Shown piece after piece: positions 27,590 to 36,130 of a stretch of DNA of 64,000 bases (within the stretch, counting starts at the first letter, position 1; each line of letters begins with the position of its first letter). The stretch comes from Acidobacteriota bacterium (lineage in GTDB: Bacteria > Acidobacteriota > Thermoanaerobaculia > UBA5066): assembly GCA_016716715.1 (NCBI GenBank), contig JADJVE010000019.1, positions 320,517 through 384,516 on the forward strand. The letters run 5' to 3'. The translations under genes were made by a program, and so were the position numbers. The notes under the pieces are model-generated. The model saw nothing but the letters and a program-made list of their open reading frames with translations. It was not told the origin of the DNA and did no database searches.

Positions 27590-27595
27590 TATGCT
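27590..27595 (+). promoter_or_regulatory. Candidate -10 box (TATGCT) of gpmA
   Basis: TTTATGCT ends seven bases before the ATG at 27603. The ATG inside it (27591) is therefore promoter sequence, not the start. No clear -35 box. Confidence 0.45.
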
Positions 27596-27602
27596 CCCCG
27601 GC

Positions 27603-28361
27603 ATGAGCACCGCGCTACCGAACAGACTCGTTCTCGTCCGGCACGGCGAGAGCACGTGGAACCTCGAAAACCGCTTCACGGGCTGGGTGGACGTCGGCCT
27701 GTCGTCGAAGGGCGTCGAGGAGGCGCACGCGGCCGGGACGCTCCTCAAGGCCGAGGGCTTCGCGTTCGACCGCTGCTATTCGTCGCTCCTCAAGCGTGCG
27801 ATCCTCACGCTCCAGATCGTCCTCGAGGAGCTCGACCAGCTGTGGATCCCGGTCGAGCGGTCCTGGCGGCTGAACGAGCGGCACTACGGCGCGCTCCAGG
27901 GCCTCAACAAGAAGGAGACGGCGCAGAAGTACGGCGACGAGCAGCTCCACAAGTGGCGCCGGGGCTTCGCGATCACGCCGCCGCCGCTCGACGCGAACGA
28001 CGCCGGCCACCCGCGCTTCGACCCGCGCTATGCGGGGATGCCGCCCGAGATTCTGCCGGCCACCGAGAGCCTCGCGATCGTCGTGGACCGCTTCCTCCCG
28101 TACTGGTACGACGCGATCGTCCCGCGCCTCGCGCGCGGCGAGCAGGTGCTCGTCGCGGCGCACGGGAACAGCCTGCGCGCCCTCGTGAAGCACCTCGACG
28201 GCATCTCGGACGAGGCCATCCCCGAGCTGAACATCCCGACGGGCATCCCGCTCGTCTACACGCTCGACGCGTCGTTCCGGAAGGTGGACAGCCGGTACCT
28301 CGGCGATCCCGAGGCCGCGAAGAAGGCCGCCGAGGCCGTCGCGAAGCAGGCGAAGGCGTAG
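27603..28361 (+). CDS. gpmA: 2,3-bisphosphoglycerate-dependent phosphoglycerate mutase
   Basis: A 252-residue glycolytic enzyme interconverting 3- and 2-phosphoglycerate. The phosphohistidine motif VRHGESTWNLENRFTGW is at about 11-27, then RHYGALQGLNK, and the second catalytic His in AAHGNSLRALVKHLDGIS near 184. The length is normal for the dPGM type. ATG at 27603 is used rather than 27591, which lies in the -10 box. Confidence 0.95.
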   Translation: MSTALPNRLVLVRHGESTWNLENRFTGWVDVGLSSKGVEEAHAAGTLLKAEGFAFDRCYSSLLKRAILTLQIVLEELDQLWIPVERSWRLNERHYGALQGLNKKETAQKYGDEQLHKWRRGFAITPPPLDANDAGHPRFDPRYAGMPPEILPATESLAIVVDRFLPYWYDAIVPRLARGEQVLVAAHGNSLRALVKHLDGISDEAIPELNIPTGIPLVYTLDASFRKVDSRYLGDPEAAKKAAEAVAKQAKA

Positions 28362-28371
28362 GCGCCCGGCG

Positions 28372-28860
28372 TCAGCGGCCCGGGGTCGGAGCGTGCGCGG
28401 GGCCCGCCGGCAACTGCTGGAGTTGCTTCGAGGCGAGCGATTCGCACGTGATCTTCACGGCGAGCTGACTGGATTCGCGCACGCGGCCTGTCTTCCACGG
28501 GTCCACCTGCAACTTCACCCAGCCGTCGAAGCTCGTCTTGAAGGAGCGGTGGCCTTTCACCGTCGTCTCCCTCCGGTCGGCGGACCACCCCTCGGCTTCG
28601 CTCGGGTTCACTGTCCAGTCGCTCCAGATGAACTGGCCCGGGTACTTGTTGGGGGTCTGGGAAACGTCCGTCTTGTACGTGCCCCGCAGACCCACGTCGA
28701 CGGACGAGCAGACACCGCGGAAGGTCGTCGGCGTCGTGGCGGCGAGCGTCACGCTCGTGATGCGGCCGGCCGGCACGGGCGTCGGAGTCTGCGCGGCGGC
28801 CCCGGCAGACACGGCCAGGACGGTGCCGAGGGCGAACGCCTGCGCGCGAGTCATGTTCAT
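28372..28860 (-). CDS. Secreted hypothetical protein
   Basis: A 162-residue protein with a signal peptide (MNMTRAQAFALGTVLAVSAGAAA, cleavage near AQ). The mature part has a TRGVCSS-like Cys pair region (GVCSSVD and ITCES), aromatic residues and several strands, and ends in a Pro/Ala-rich tail. I recognise no family. It converges with gpmA and stands alone between gpmA and an outer-membrane-like protein on the same strand, so it may share a promoter with that gene. Confidence 0.6.
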   Translation of the reverse strand: MNMTRAQAFALGTVLAVSAGAAAQTPTPVPAGRITSVTLAATTPTTFRGVCSSVDVGLRGTYKTDVSQTPNKYPGQFIWSDWTVNPSEAEGWSADRRETTVKGHRSFKTSFDGWVKLQVDPWKTGRVRESSQLAVKITCESLASKQLQQLPAGPAHAPTPGR

Positions 28861-28959
28861 GGTGACCTCTGGCGGCTAATGTGCGCCGGAAAGGACGCGT
28901 CCGCAATGCCCGGGCATGGTCCAGGGGCGCGAATCGCTTGCCCGGAGGCGCCAGACAGC

Positions 28960-29712
28960 CTAGAACATCACGCCGAGACGCATCTTCCAGACGAACTGGT
29001 TTCCCGCGTCCGTGAGCCCCCAGCCGGCCCCCACGTTCAGGACCGCGTCTTCGGAGAGATGGATGTCGGCCCCCGGATAGATCTGGTGGACCGGCTCGCC
29101 GCCCGAGAACGGGATTGCGCCGTAGTACTCGACGGAGAGGTCCAGCTTCTTCGAGACCTCGTAGGCGACACGCACGCCGGGCTCGAAATCCCACTCGCCC
29201 TTGCCAGGACCGCTGAGCGCGGTCCCGACGACGGGATTGAAGTCGATCTGCCAGTTCCCGAACTTCTTTTCGAGGATCGGCCGTATTTCGAGCGTCGTCC
29301 CGTTCTCCTCGAAGACTTTCGTCGGGAAGCCGAACTCGACGCTGAACGAAACGCCTACCGGCCAGTCCCACTCCTTCGGGACGCTGACCCGCGGGCGGAT
29401 GCGCATGCCCGCGTACTGGAAGTGGCTGCCCGTGTACGAGCCGAGGAGGAGGTACCCCGCGAGCTCGAAGTTGTCGGTGATGCCGCGCGTGAGCTCGAAC
29501 GTCGTGTGGAACTGGCCCTCGGTGGGCGCCATCGGGCCCTCCCACGTGGTCGTCCCCTTCGAGACGTAGTTCACGTGCGTCTCGAGGTTCCACTTTCCCT
29601 TCGGGACGGTTTCGTACTCGTAGACCTGTATCTCGAAGGGGTCCTGGGCACGGAGCGATCCCTCGGCGCACAGGAGGGGAAGGAGGAGGGCGAGGCTGCG
29701 TGTGCGACTCAT
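28960..29712 (-). CDS. Secreted, probably outer-membrane beta-barrel protein
   Basis: A 250-residue protein: signal peptide (MSRTRSLALLLPLLCAEGSLRAQ), then many amphipathic strands with aromatic ends and alternating charged residues, closing with KMRLGVMF, a C-terminal Phe as in outer-membrane barrels. Phrases such as ELTRGITDNFELAGYLLLGS, VGAGWGLTDAGNQF are typical of transporter-like barrels (MetA-pathway/phenol-degradation type). ATG at 29712 is preferred over a TTG nine bases upstream. Function unknown. Divergent from rpmB. Confidence 0.65.
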   Translation of the reverse strand: MSRTRSLALLLPLLCAEGSLRAQDPFEIQVYEYETVPKGKWNLETHVNYVSKGTTTWEGPMAPTEGQFHTTFELTRGITDNFELAGYLLLGSYTGSHFQYAGMRIRPRVSVPKEWDWPVGVSFSVEFGFPTKVFEENGTTLEIRPILEKKFGNWQIDFNPVVGTALSGPGKGEWDFEPGVRVAYEVSKKLDLSVEYYGAIPFSGGEPVHQIYPGADIHLSEDAVLNVGAGWGLTDAGNQFVWKMRLGVMF

Positions 29713-29759
29713 GTGCGGCAATGTACCTGTTTCCCCGCAACCCCCTCGTTTCCAGCGGG

Positions 29760-29809
29760 TTGCCGAATTCTTTATCTTCTGGTAGGCTCATCGGCTCTGG
29801 GTCGAAGGA
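29760..29809 (+). promoter_or_regulatory. rpmB promoter and ribosome-binding site
   Basis: TTGCCG (29760-29765) and TAGGCT (29783-29788) are spaced by exactly 17 bp. AAGGAG at 29804-29809 lies eight bases before the ATG at 29818. A conventional leadered promoter, unlike the close -10 boxes elsewhere in the window. Confidence 0.6.
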
Positions 29810-29817
29810 GTTTCGAG

Positions 29818-30054
29818 ATGTCCGGAATCTGTCAGGTCACGGGGAAGCGGGCGACGACTGGCAACAAGGTGTCGCACGCCAACAACAAGACGAAGCGCCT
29901 CTTCAAGCCGAACCTGCGCACGCAGCGGTTCTGGGTGGAGAGCGAAGGGCGCTGGGTGCGCCTCCGCGTGTCGACGGCTGCCATGCGCACCATCGACAAG
30001 AAGGGCATCGACGCCGTCGTCGCCGAGATGCGCCGCGAAGGGAAAAAGGTCTAA
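29818..30054 (+). CDS. rpmB: 50S ribosomal protein L28
   Basis: A 78-residue ribosomal protein: MSGICQVTGKRATTGNKVSHANNKTKRLFKPNL is the L28 N-terminal signature, and LRVSTAAMRTIDKKGID the C-terminal one. The zinc-ribbon cysteines of the C+ form are reduced to a single Cys, so it appears to be a zinc-independent version. Followed after three bases by rpmG. Confidence 0.95.
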   Translation: MSGICQVTGKRATTGNKVSHANNKTKRLFKPNLRTQRFWVESEGRWVRLRVSTAAMRTIDKKGIDAVVAEMRREGKKV

Positions 30055-30057
30055 CCC

Positions 30058-30210
30058 ATGCGCGAGAAGGTCAAGCTCGTCTCGACGGCGGGCACCGGGT
30101 ACTTCTACACGATCACGAAGAACAAGAAGATCCATCAGGACAAGATGGAAGTGAAGAAGTACGACCCCAAGATCCGCAAGCACGTCCCGTTCAAGGAATC
30201 GAAGATCTAG
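30058..30210 (+). CDS. rpmG: 50S ribosomal protein L33
   Basis: A 50-residue ribosomal protein starting MREKVKLVSTAGTGYFYTITKNKK and ending KHVPFKESKI, the usual L33 sequence. It has no cysteine, so it is the zinc-independent (C-) type. Start ATG 30058, three bases after the rpmB stop. Its TAG stop lies in a CTAG shared with the frame-corrected stop of the convergent M16 peptidase. Confidence 0.93.
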   Translation: MREKVKLVSTAGTGYFYTITKNKKIHQDKMEVKKYDPKIRKHVPFKESKI

Positions 30211-32941
30211 GGCGCGGGCGCCGGTCTCGGCGCCCCCCACGTATCCACCTCGATCGGCGCCGGTAATCCTGCCTCCTTGATCTGGGGAGGATTGTCGCCT
30301 TGTCGCCCACGAGGACGAGGACGGACCGGTCCAGCGGCAGTGCGGTCTTCGCCTGTGCGTTGAGCGCCGCGGTGCTCATCTTCTCCATCGCGGCGAGGTC
30401 CTCGCCGAGCGTCTCGAACGGCGCTCCGTTCTCGACGTAGCCCGCCGCGGTCCCGACGATCCCGGAGAGCCCGGAGAACGCCCCGACCGCCCCGTTCTTG
30501 ACGAGGCCGCGTGCCTTGCCGGCCTCTTCGTCCGTGACGTCGCCCTTCGAGATCCGTTCGAACTCGGCGAGGAACTCCTTGACCGCGGCACCCGTGTCTT
30601 TCGCCGTGATCTCGGCCCCGGCGGAAAACGTCCCGAGGACGGGCCCGGGCGCGAAGCGCGCCGACGCCCCGTACGTGTAGCCGTGCTTCTCGCGCAGGTT
30701 CTGGTTCAGGCGGCTCGTGAAGCTGCCGCCGAGGACGGTGCCGAGAAGGCGCAGCGGGACTCGCGAGGGGTCGGCGAAGCGCGGCGCGGGCGCGAGGAAA
30801 CGCACGCTCGTCTGTGCCGCGTCGGGCCGGTCCACGAGGTAGACGCGCAGGCCCTTGTCCGCGGCCGCGTAGCTCGCGGGAACCGCTGCTCGCTTCGGAG
30901 CGGGGCCGGCGGCCTTCCAGTCGCCGAAGGACTTCTCGAGCGCCGCCTTGATCTCGGCCGGTGGCAGGCTGCTCGCGACGAGAAGCGTCGCGGCCTCGGG
31001 CCTCACGAGAGCCGCGTGGGCCGCCTTTGCCTCGTCGAGCGTGATGGCGCCGACGGAGGCCTGCGTGCCGTCGGCCGGCCAGGCGTAGGGGTGCGCGTCA
31101 CCGAAAAGCGCGCGGGCGGCGACGCGGTCCGCCACGACGGGCGCCTCGTCCTCGCTCTGCGCGATCTCGTCGAGCGTGAGGCGCTTGACGCGCTCGAAGT
31201 CCTTCGGGTCGAAGCGCGGATGCCGGACGGCGTCCGCGAGCAGCGGCACTCCCTGCCCGACGTTGCGGGAGAGGATCGTGAGGCTCGCCTGCACGGAGCG
31301 GCGCGACGCCCCCGCCGAGAAGCTGGCGCCGAGGCTCGCGACGGCCTCGCCGAACGCGATGGCGTCGCGCGTGCCGGCGCCCTCGTCGAGCATTTCCGCG
31401 GCCATCGAGGCAAGGCCCGCGCGCGCGGCGGATGCGTCCAGCGCTCCCTCGGACCGAAACAACGCAGCGACCCGCGTGAGCGGCAGGTCCGGCGTCTTCC
31501 AGAGCTCGACGGGGATGCCGTTCGCGAGCTTGAAGCGCTCGGGGGACGGCGGGCGGAACGGGACGGGCGGGCCGTCCGCGGGCCGCGCGTCGCGCGCCGA
31601 CGGCGCGCGCTTCGGCTGCTCCGGGAGGACGCGGTAGACGACGCGGGCGTCCTGCGTGAGGACCTGCTTCGCGGTCGCGAGGACGGCCGCGGGAGTCGCG
31701 TCTCGGTAGCGGTCGAGGTCGCGCTTGAACCCGTTCGGCTCGCCCCAGGCGTCCTCGTAGAAGTTCAGGAGGTCCGCGCGGGTTTCGAGGCGCTGGAGGG
31801 CCGAGAGCTTCGCGAGCTCGGTGGTCTCCTTGCGCTGGGAAAGCTCGCCCGGCTGGATGCCGCCGGCGAGCAGGCGCGCGATCTCCTCGTCCACGATTTT
31901 CTCGATGCGGCCGAGGTCCGCGTCGGGGCGCCCCTGGACGTCGATCCTGAGGACGGACCCGAGGGTGGCGCTCGCATTCGAGGCCGAGACGGCCGCCGCA
32001 AGCTTGTCGTCGATCACGAGCCGCTTGTACAGGCGGCTGCTCTTGCCGTCCGCGAGGACGGAGGCGAGGAGGTCGCACTCGGCGTCAGCCTGCGTGAGTG
32101 CGGGCGGGGTGTGGTACGCGAAGGCGACGAGCGGGAGCTGCACCTTGTCGAACATCGCGCCGCGCCTGGCGCCGTCGAGCTTGACGGCGGGGATTGCCTT
32201 TCTCGGCGGCTCGGCTCCCCGCGGGAGGTTGCCGAAGAGCTTCTCGACGAGGGGCTTGATCGCCACCGGGTCGAAGTCGCCCGCCACGACGAGGCTCGCG
32301 TTGTTCGGGACGTAGTACGTCGCGAAGAAGTCCTTCACGTCGGCCGCGACGGCGGCCTTCAGGTCCTCGGCCGTCCCGATGGTCGGGAAGTGGTACGGGT
32401 GCGACGGCGGATAGAGCATCTGCTGGATCGCGAGGTCCGCCCGTCCATAGGGCTGGTTCTCGTAGCTCTGGCGCAGCTCGTTCAGGACGACGTCGCGCTG
32501 CAGGTCGACCTTTTTCTGGTCCATCGCGCGGGGCAGATCCTCGAGGCGCTCGGCGTCGAGCCAAAGCAGCGTCGGCAGGAGCGACGCGGGACCCGACGAG
32601 TAGTAATGCGTGCCGTCCGAGCCGGTCGAGGCGTTGTTCGACCCGCCCGAGGCCTCCATGAGCCGGTCGAATTCGCCGTTCGGGACGCGCTCAGTGCCCA
32701 TGAACATGAGGTGCTCGAAGAGGTGTGCGAAGCCGCTGCGCCGGGCCGGCTCGTCCTTGCTCCCGACCCGGTACCAGATGCTGATCGTCGCGACGGGCAG
32801 CGTGTGATCCGGGTAGAGGATCACCGTCATCCCGTTCGGGAGCTTGTACTTCTCGACCGCGAAGCTCTGGGCGGGGGCGGGGGAGGAGACGAAAACAGCA
32901 AGGAAGACGACCAGAGCGGCAGCGGCACGAACTCTCTTCAT
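30207..32941 (-). CDS. M16 family zinc peptidase (two-domain, secreted), C-terminal frameshift
   Basis: About 910 residues with a signal peptide (1-24, ending APAQS). The N-terminal M16 domain carries the inverted zinc motif HLFEH at 73-77 (FAHLFEHLMFMGT) with a downstream Glu in ELRQSYENQPYG. The second, inactive M16-like half ends with LREKHGYTYGASARF. The uncorrected frame stops at 30191 after a nonsense tail. Restoring one base in the C-run of ATCCTCCCCAG near 30287 gives QIKEAGLPAPIEVDTWGAPR, then PAPAP, and a stop at 30207. This proline-rich ending is typical of the family, so a homopolymer indel is likely. ATG at 32941 starts a good signal peptide. It digests peptides in the periplasm. 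Confidence 0.88.
30216..30235. terminator. GC-rich hairpin after rpmG
   Basis: GGGCGCC (30216-30222), loop GGTCTC, GGCGCCC (30229-30235). It has seven paired GC-rich bases but no T-run, and lies in the C-terminal coding region of the convergent peptidase. A weak terminator candidate. Confidence 0.25.
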
Positions 32942-32954
32942 GGGAAGAGGATAC

Positions 32955-32973
32955 GAAGATTTTCTTAGAATGG
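32955..32973 (+). repeat. Degenerate left arm of the element between fur and the M16 peptidase
   Basis: GAAGATTTTCTTAGAATGG matches the core with one extra T and a divergent end. It lies between the regulator stop and the peptidase start, both on the minus strand. Confidence 0.4.
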
Positions 32974-33426
32974 TTATGGGGCTGGGGCGCATTCGTCACA
33001 GAGGCCTTTGACCAGGATCTCCACCGCATCGTCCTTCAGCGCGCGCGGGACGCGCGCGCCGCGGCGGAGCGAGACCTTGAGCGTGTCGAGGCAGGCGAGG
33101 GAGCCGCAGGACGTGCAGAGGAAGTGCGGGTGATCCTTGCCGCCGGGACGCGCGCCCGCCGCTTCGAACCGCCAGACGTGGTCGCCGAGGTCCCTGCGGC
33201 GGGCGAGTCCGGCCTTCACGAGCTCGACGAGGTTCCGGTAGACGGTCGCCCGGTCCGGGACGGCGTCTTCGAGCTCCGAGGCGAGGTCCGCGTGGCTCGC
33301 CGGCGCCAGCCGGGCGCGCAGTGCGGCGAGCACCGCGAGGCGGGCGGGTGTCACCCGCAGGCCGGCTCGGCGCAGGTCCGTCGTTTGGTTGGTTTCCGGC
33401 GGGATTCGCGGGGCGCGCGGGCGCAC
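32974..33426 (-). CDS. Fur-family metal/peroxide regulator
   Basis: A 150-residue DNA-binding protein. A winged helix is at about 20-85 (LRRAGLRVTPARLAVLAAL, RATVYRNLVELVKAGL). The metal region has HVWRFE, DHPHFLCTSCGSLACLD (CxxC) and a second pair GLCDECAP at the C-terminus, the structural zinc site of Fur/PerR/Zur. GTG at 33426 is used; TACGCT a few bases upstream may be the -10. Divergent from superoxide dismutase, which favours a Fur or PerR-type role. Zur for the zinc genes at 25 kb is an alternative that sequence cannot decide. Confidence 0.85.
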   Translation of the reverse strand: MRPRAPRIPPETNQTTDLRRAGLRVTPARLAVLAALRARLAPASHADLASELEDAVPDRATVYRNLVELVKAGLARRRDLGDHVWRFEAAGARPGGKDHPHFLCTSCGSLACLDTLKVSLRRGARVPRALKDDAVEILVKGLCDECAPAP

Positions 33427-33469
33427 GCCGGAAGCGTAGCAGGAGCAGAATGGAGGGTCGGAGGATCCC

Positions 33470-34099
33470 ATGACTGCTCCCGCGATCGCGACAAGCACCA
33501 CCCCCATCACGCTTCCCGCCCTGCCCTGGGCCGAAAACGCGCTCGAGCCCTTCATCTCGAAGAACACGATCGGCTTCCACTACGGCAAGCATCACAAGAC
33601 CTACGTCGACAACCTCAACAACCTCGTGGCCGGAAAGCCCGAGGCGGATCTCTCGCTCGAGGCAATCGTCAAGGGCGCCGCGGGCAAGGCCGATCAGGCG
33701 GCCGTCTTCAACAACGCGGCGCAGATCTGGAACCACACGTTCTACTGGAACAGCCTGCGGCCGAAGAGCGACGCGAAGGTCCCGAAGGAGATCGCGGATC
33801 TCGTCGGTGCCTCGTTCGGAAGCCACGAGGAGTTCGTCAAGCAGTTCTCTGCCGCCGCGATGGGGCAGTTCGGGAGCGGCTGGGCGTGGCTCGTCGCCGA
33901 GGGCGGCAAGCTGAAGGTCGTGAAGACGCCGAACGCGGAGACGCCGCTCACGACGTCCGCGACGCCGCTCCTGACGCTCGACGTCTGGGAGCACGCGTAC
34001 TACCTCGACTACCAGAACCGGCGGAAGGACTACGTCGCCGCCGTCGTCGACAACCTCCTGAACTGGGACTTCGCCCTCAAGAACCTGCCGAAGGCCTAG
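33470..34099 (+). CDS. sodB: Superoxide dismutase, Fe/Mn type
   Basis: A 209-residue enzyme dismutating superoxide. The metal ligands are His37 (FHYGKHHKTY), a His in WNHTFYW, and Asp and His in DVWEHAYYLDYQN. The glutamine in AAMGQFGSGWAWL is placed as in iron-type enzymes, though Fe versus Mn use cannot be proven. There is no signal peptide, so it is cytoplasmic. ATG 33470 has AGGA upstream. The shared intergenic region with the Fur-family gene is only 43 bases, so regulation by that protein is plausible. Confidence 0.93.
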   Translation: MTAPAIATSTTPITLPALPWAENALEPFISKNTIGFHYGKHHKTYVDNLNNLVAGKPEADLSLEAIVKGAAGKADQAAVFNNAAQIWNHTFYWNSLRPKSDAKVPKEIADLVGASFGSHEEFVKQFSAAAMGQFGSGWAWLVAEGGKLKVVKTPNAETPLTTSATPLLTLDVWEHAYYLDYQNRRKDYVAAVVDNLLNWDFALKNLPKA

Positions 34100-34112
34100 G
34101 GCCGCCCTCCTG

Positions 34113-35090
34113 TCAGGCTCTCTCGCTCTCGAGGCGGCGGATGTACCAGTCCACGCCGTCCTCGAGGGCGACCGGCTTTCGCGCGAAGCCCTGCTTCCTC
34201 AGGCGGTCCATCTTCGCTTCCGTGAAGTACTGGTAGCGCTCCCGGATGCCCTCGGGCGTGTCGACGAACTCGATGCGCTCCGGGACGGCGAGCGACGCGA
34301 AGACGGCCTTCGCGAGGTCGAGGAACGTGCGCGCCTTGCCGGCCCCGACGTTGAAAATGCCGCCCGTGATCGGGCGCTTCAGCGCGAACCACATCGCCTC
34401 GACCGTGTCCGAGACGTCCACGAAGTCGCGCGACTGATGGCCGTGGGCGACGCCGTCCTTGTGGGACCGGAAGAGGCGGATCTCGCCGTTTGCCTTCACC
34501 TGGTCGTAGCCGTGGAGGACGACGCTCGCCTGCGGGCCCTTGTGCCGCTCCCCGAAGCCGTAGACGTTGAAGAAGCGGAATCCGGCCCAACCGGGCGGCG
34601 TGCGGCCGGCTGCGGCCTCCTCCAGCGCCCAGAGGTCGAAGCGCCGCTTGGACTCGCCGTAGGGGTTGAGGGGCCGGAAGTTCGGGACGAGCGCGTCGTC
34701 GTCGTCGAAGCCGTGGGCGCCGTCGCCGTAGACGGCCGCGCTCGACGCGTAGACGTACGGGATCCCGAGCCGCCGGGCCTCGTTCCAGAGGTTCTTCGAG
34801 TAATCGACGTTCAGGCGCTTGAGGATCGCCTCGTCGAGCTCGGTCGTGGCCGAGATCGCGCCCATGTGGACGATGCCCGCGAGGGCCGGGCGGCCGTCCG
34901 CGATCCACCCGGGCAGCTCCTCGATGTCGAGGATCGTCCCGAAGTCGTGGCGACGGTGCTCGGGGCGGGACGTGAACGCTTCCCGGCGGTCCACGCTGAC
35001 GACGGGGACGCCGCGGGCGTTGCAGGATTCGACGAAGCGGGCGCCGATGAAGCCGGCGGCCCCGGTGACGAGAAGCGTGTCGGTGCTCAC
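34113..35090 (-). CDS. hldD: ADP-L-glycero-D-manno-heptose-6-epimerase
   Basis: A 325-residue short-chain dehydrogenase-like epimerase: GAAGFIGARFVESCNARG at 9-26 binds NADP, SSAAVYGDG and NPYGESKRRFD hold the catalytic Ser/Tyr/Lys, and RFFNVYGFGERHKG with SRDFVDVSDTVEAMWFAL matches HldD/RfaD closely. It makes the heptose precursor of lipopolysaccharide inner core, implying a Gram-negative envelope. GTG at 35090 is preceded by a G-rich stretch. Divergent from the deoxyhypusine-synthase homologue. Confidence 0.92.
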   Translation of the reverse strand: MSTDTLLVTGAAGFIGARFVESCNARGVPVVSVDRREAFTSRPEHRRHDFGTILDIEELPGWIADGRPALAGIVHMGAISATTELDEAILKRLNVDYSKNLWNEARRLGIPYVYASSAAVYGDGAHGFDDDDALVPNFRPLNPYGESKRRFDLWALEEAAAGRTPPGWAGFRFFNVYGFGERHKGPQASVVLHGYDQVKANGEIRLFRSHKDGVAHGHQSRDFVDVSDTVEAMWFALKRPITGGIFNVGAGKARTFLDLAKAVFASLAVPERIEFVDTPEGIRERYQYFTEAKMDRLRKQGFARKPVALEDGVDWYIRRLESERA

Positions 35091-35113
35091 CCCCCGATCC
35101 TAAGGGATGGCGC

Positions 35114-35142
35114 TTGTCGTCTTCACGTCTTCTTCCTATGCT
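35114..35142 (+). promoter_or_regulatory. Promoter of the deoxyhypusine-synthase homologue
   Basis: TTGTCG (35114-35119), 17 bp spacer, TATGCT (35137-35142), then only eight bases to the ATG at 35151. This is the clearest example of the close -10 arrangement in the window and implies a leaderless or nearly leaderless mRNA. Confidence 0.65.
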
Positions 35143-35150
35143 CCGGCCCT

Positions 35151-36119
35151 ATGACGATCACTTCGTTCGTGAAGCACCACTTCCGCCATTTCAACGCCGC
35201 GACGGTCGTGGACGCGGCCGAGGCCTGGAACGACCTCCTGAAGGGCGGCGGCAAGATGTTCCTGACGATGGCGGGCGCCATGTCCACCGCCGAGATCGGC
35301 CTCTCGCTGGCCGAGATGATCCGGCAGGACAAGGTCCACGCGATCACCTGCACGGGGGCGAACCTCGAGGAGGACGTCTTCAACCTGGTCGCGCACGATC
35401 ACTACGTGCGGATTCCTCACTACCGGCAGCTCAGTCCGGCCGAGGAGGAGGCGCTCCACGCGCGCCACCTCAACCGCGTGACGGACACGTGCATCCCCGA
35501 GGAGGAGGCGATCCGCCGCATCGAAAAGGCCGTCCTCGAGGAGTGGCAGGCCGCCGACCGCGCGGGCGAGCGCCGGTTTCCGCACGAGTTCCTCTACCGC
35601 ATCCTCCTCTCGGGGAGGCTCGAGGAGTCCTACCAGATCGACCCGAAGGACTCGTGGCTCCTCGCGGCCGCCCGGAAGAACCTCCCGATCATCGTTCCCG
35701 GCTGGGAGGACTCGACGCTCGGCAACATCTTCGCGGCGCATTGCATGGAAGGCGACATCAAGAACGTCCACACGGTGAGGACCGGAATCGAGTACATGCA
35801 GTTCCTCGCCGAGTGGTACACGAAGACGGCCCCGAAGAGCCCGGTCGGCTTCTTCCAGATCGGCGGCGGCATCGCGGGCGACTTCCCGATCTGCGTCGTC
35901 CCGATGCTCCATCAGGACCTGCGCCGCGAGGGCATCCCGCTCTGGGCGTACTTCTGCCAGATCAGCGACTCCACGACGAGCTACGGAAGCTACTCGGGCG
36001 CCGTCCCGAACGAGAAGATCACGTGGGGGAAGCTGGCCGGCGACACCCCGAAGTTCATCATCGAGTCCGACGCCGCCATCGTGGCGCCGCTCGTCTTCGC
36101 TGTCGTGCTCGGATGGTAA
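35151..36119 (+). CDS. Deoxyhypusine synthase family protein
   Basis: A 322-residue cytoplasmic protein of the deoxyhypusine/homospermidine synthase fold, which transfers the aminobutyl group of spermidine using NAD. Visible motifs: MAGAMSTAEIG, CTGANLEEDVFNLVAH, VPGWEDSTLGNIF, FQIGGGIAGDFPICVVPM, and SGAVPNEKITWGKL, in which Lys294 aligns with the enamine-forming lysine of deoxyhypusine synthase. Bacteria lack eIF5A, so such homologues are thought to act in polyamine synthesis. ATG at 35151 lies eight bases after the -10 box. Confidence 0.88.
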   Translation: MTITSFVKHHFRHFNAATVVDAAEAWNDLLKGGGKMFLTMAGAMSTAEIGLSLAEMIRQDKVHAITCTGANLEEDVFNLVAHDHYVRIPHYRQLSPAEEEALHARHLNRVTDTCIPEEEAIRRIEKAVLEEWQAADRAGERRFPHEFLYRILLSGRLEESYQIDPKDSWLLAAARKNLPIIVPGWEDSTLGNIFAAHCMEGDIKNVHTVRTGIEYMQFLAEWYTKTAPKSPVGFFQIGGGIAGDFPICVVPMLHQDLRREGIPLWAYFCQISDSTTSYGSYSGAVPNEKITWGKLAGDTPKFIIESDAAIVAPLVFAVVLGW

Positions 36120-36130
36120 GGGGTGCTCGG

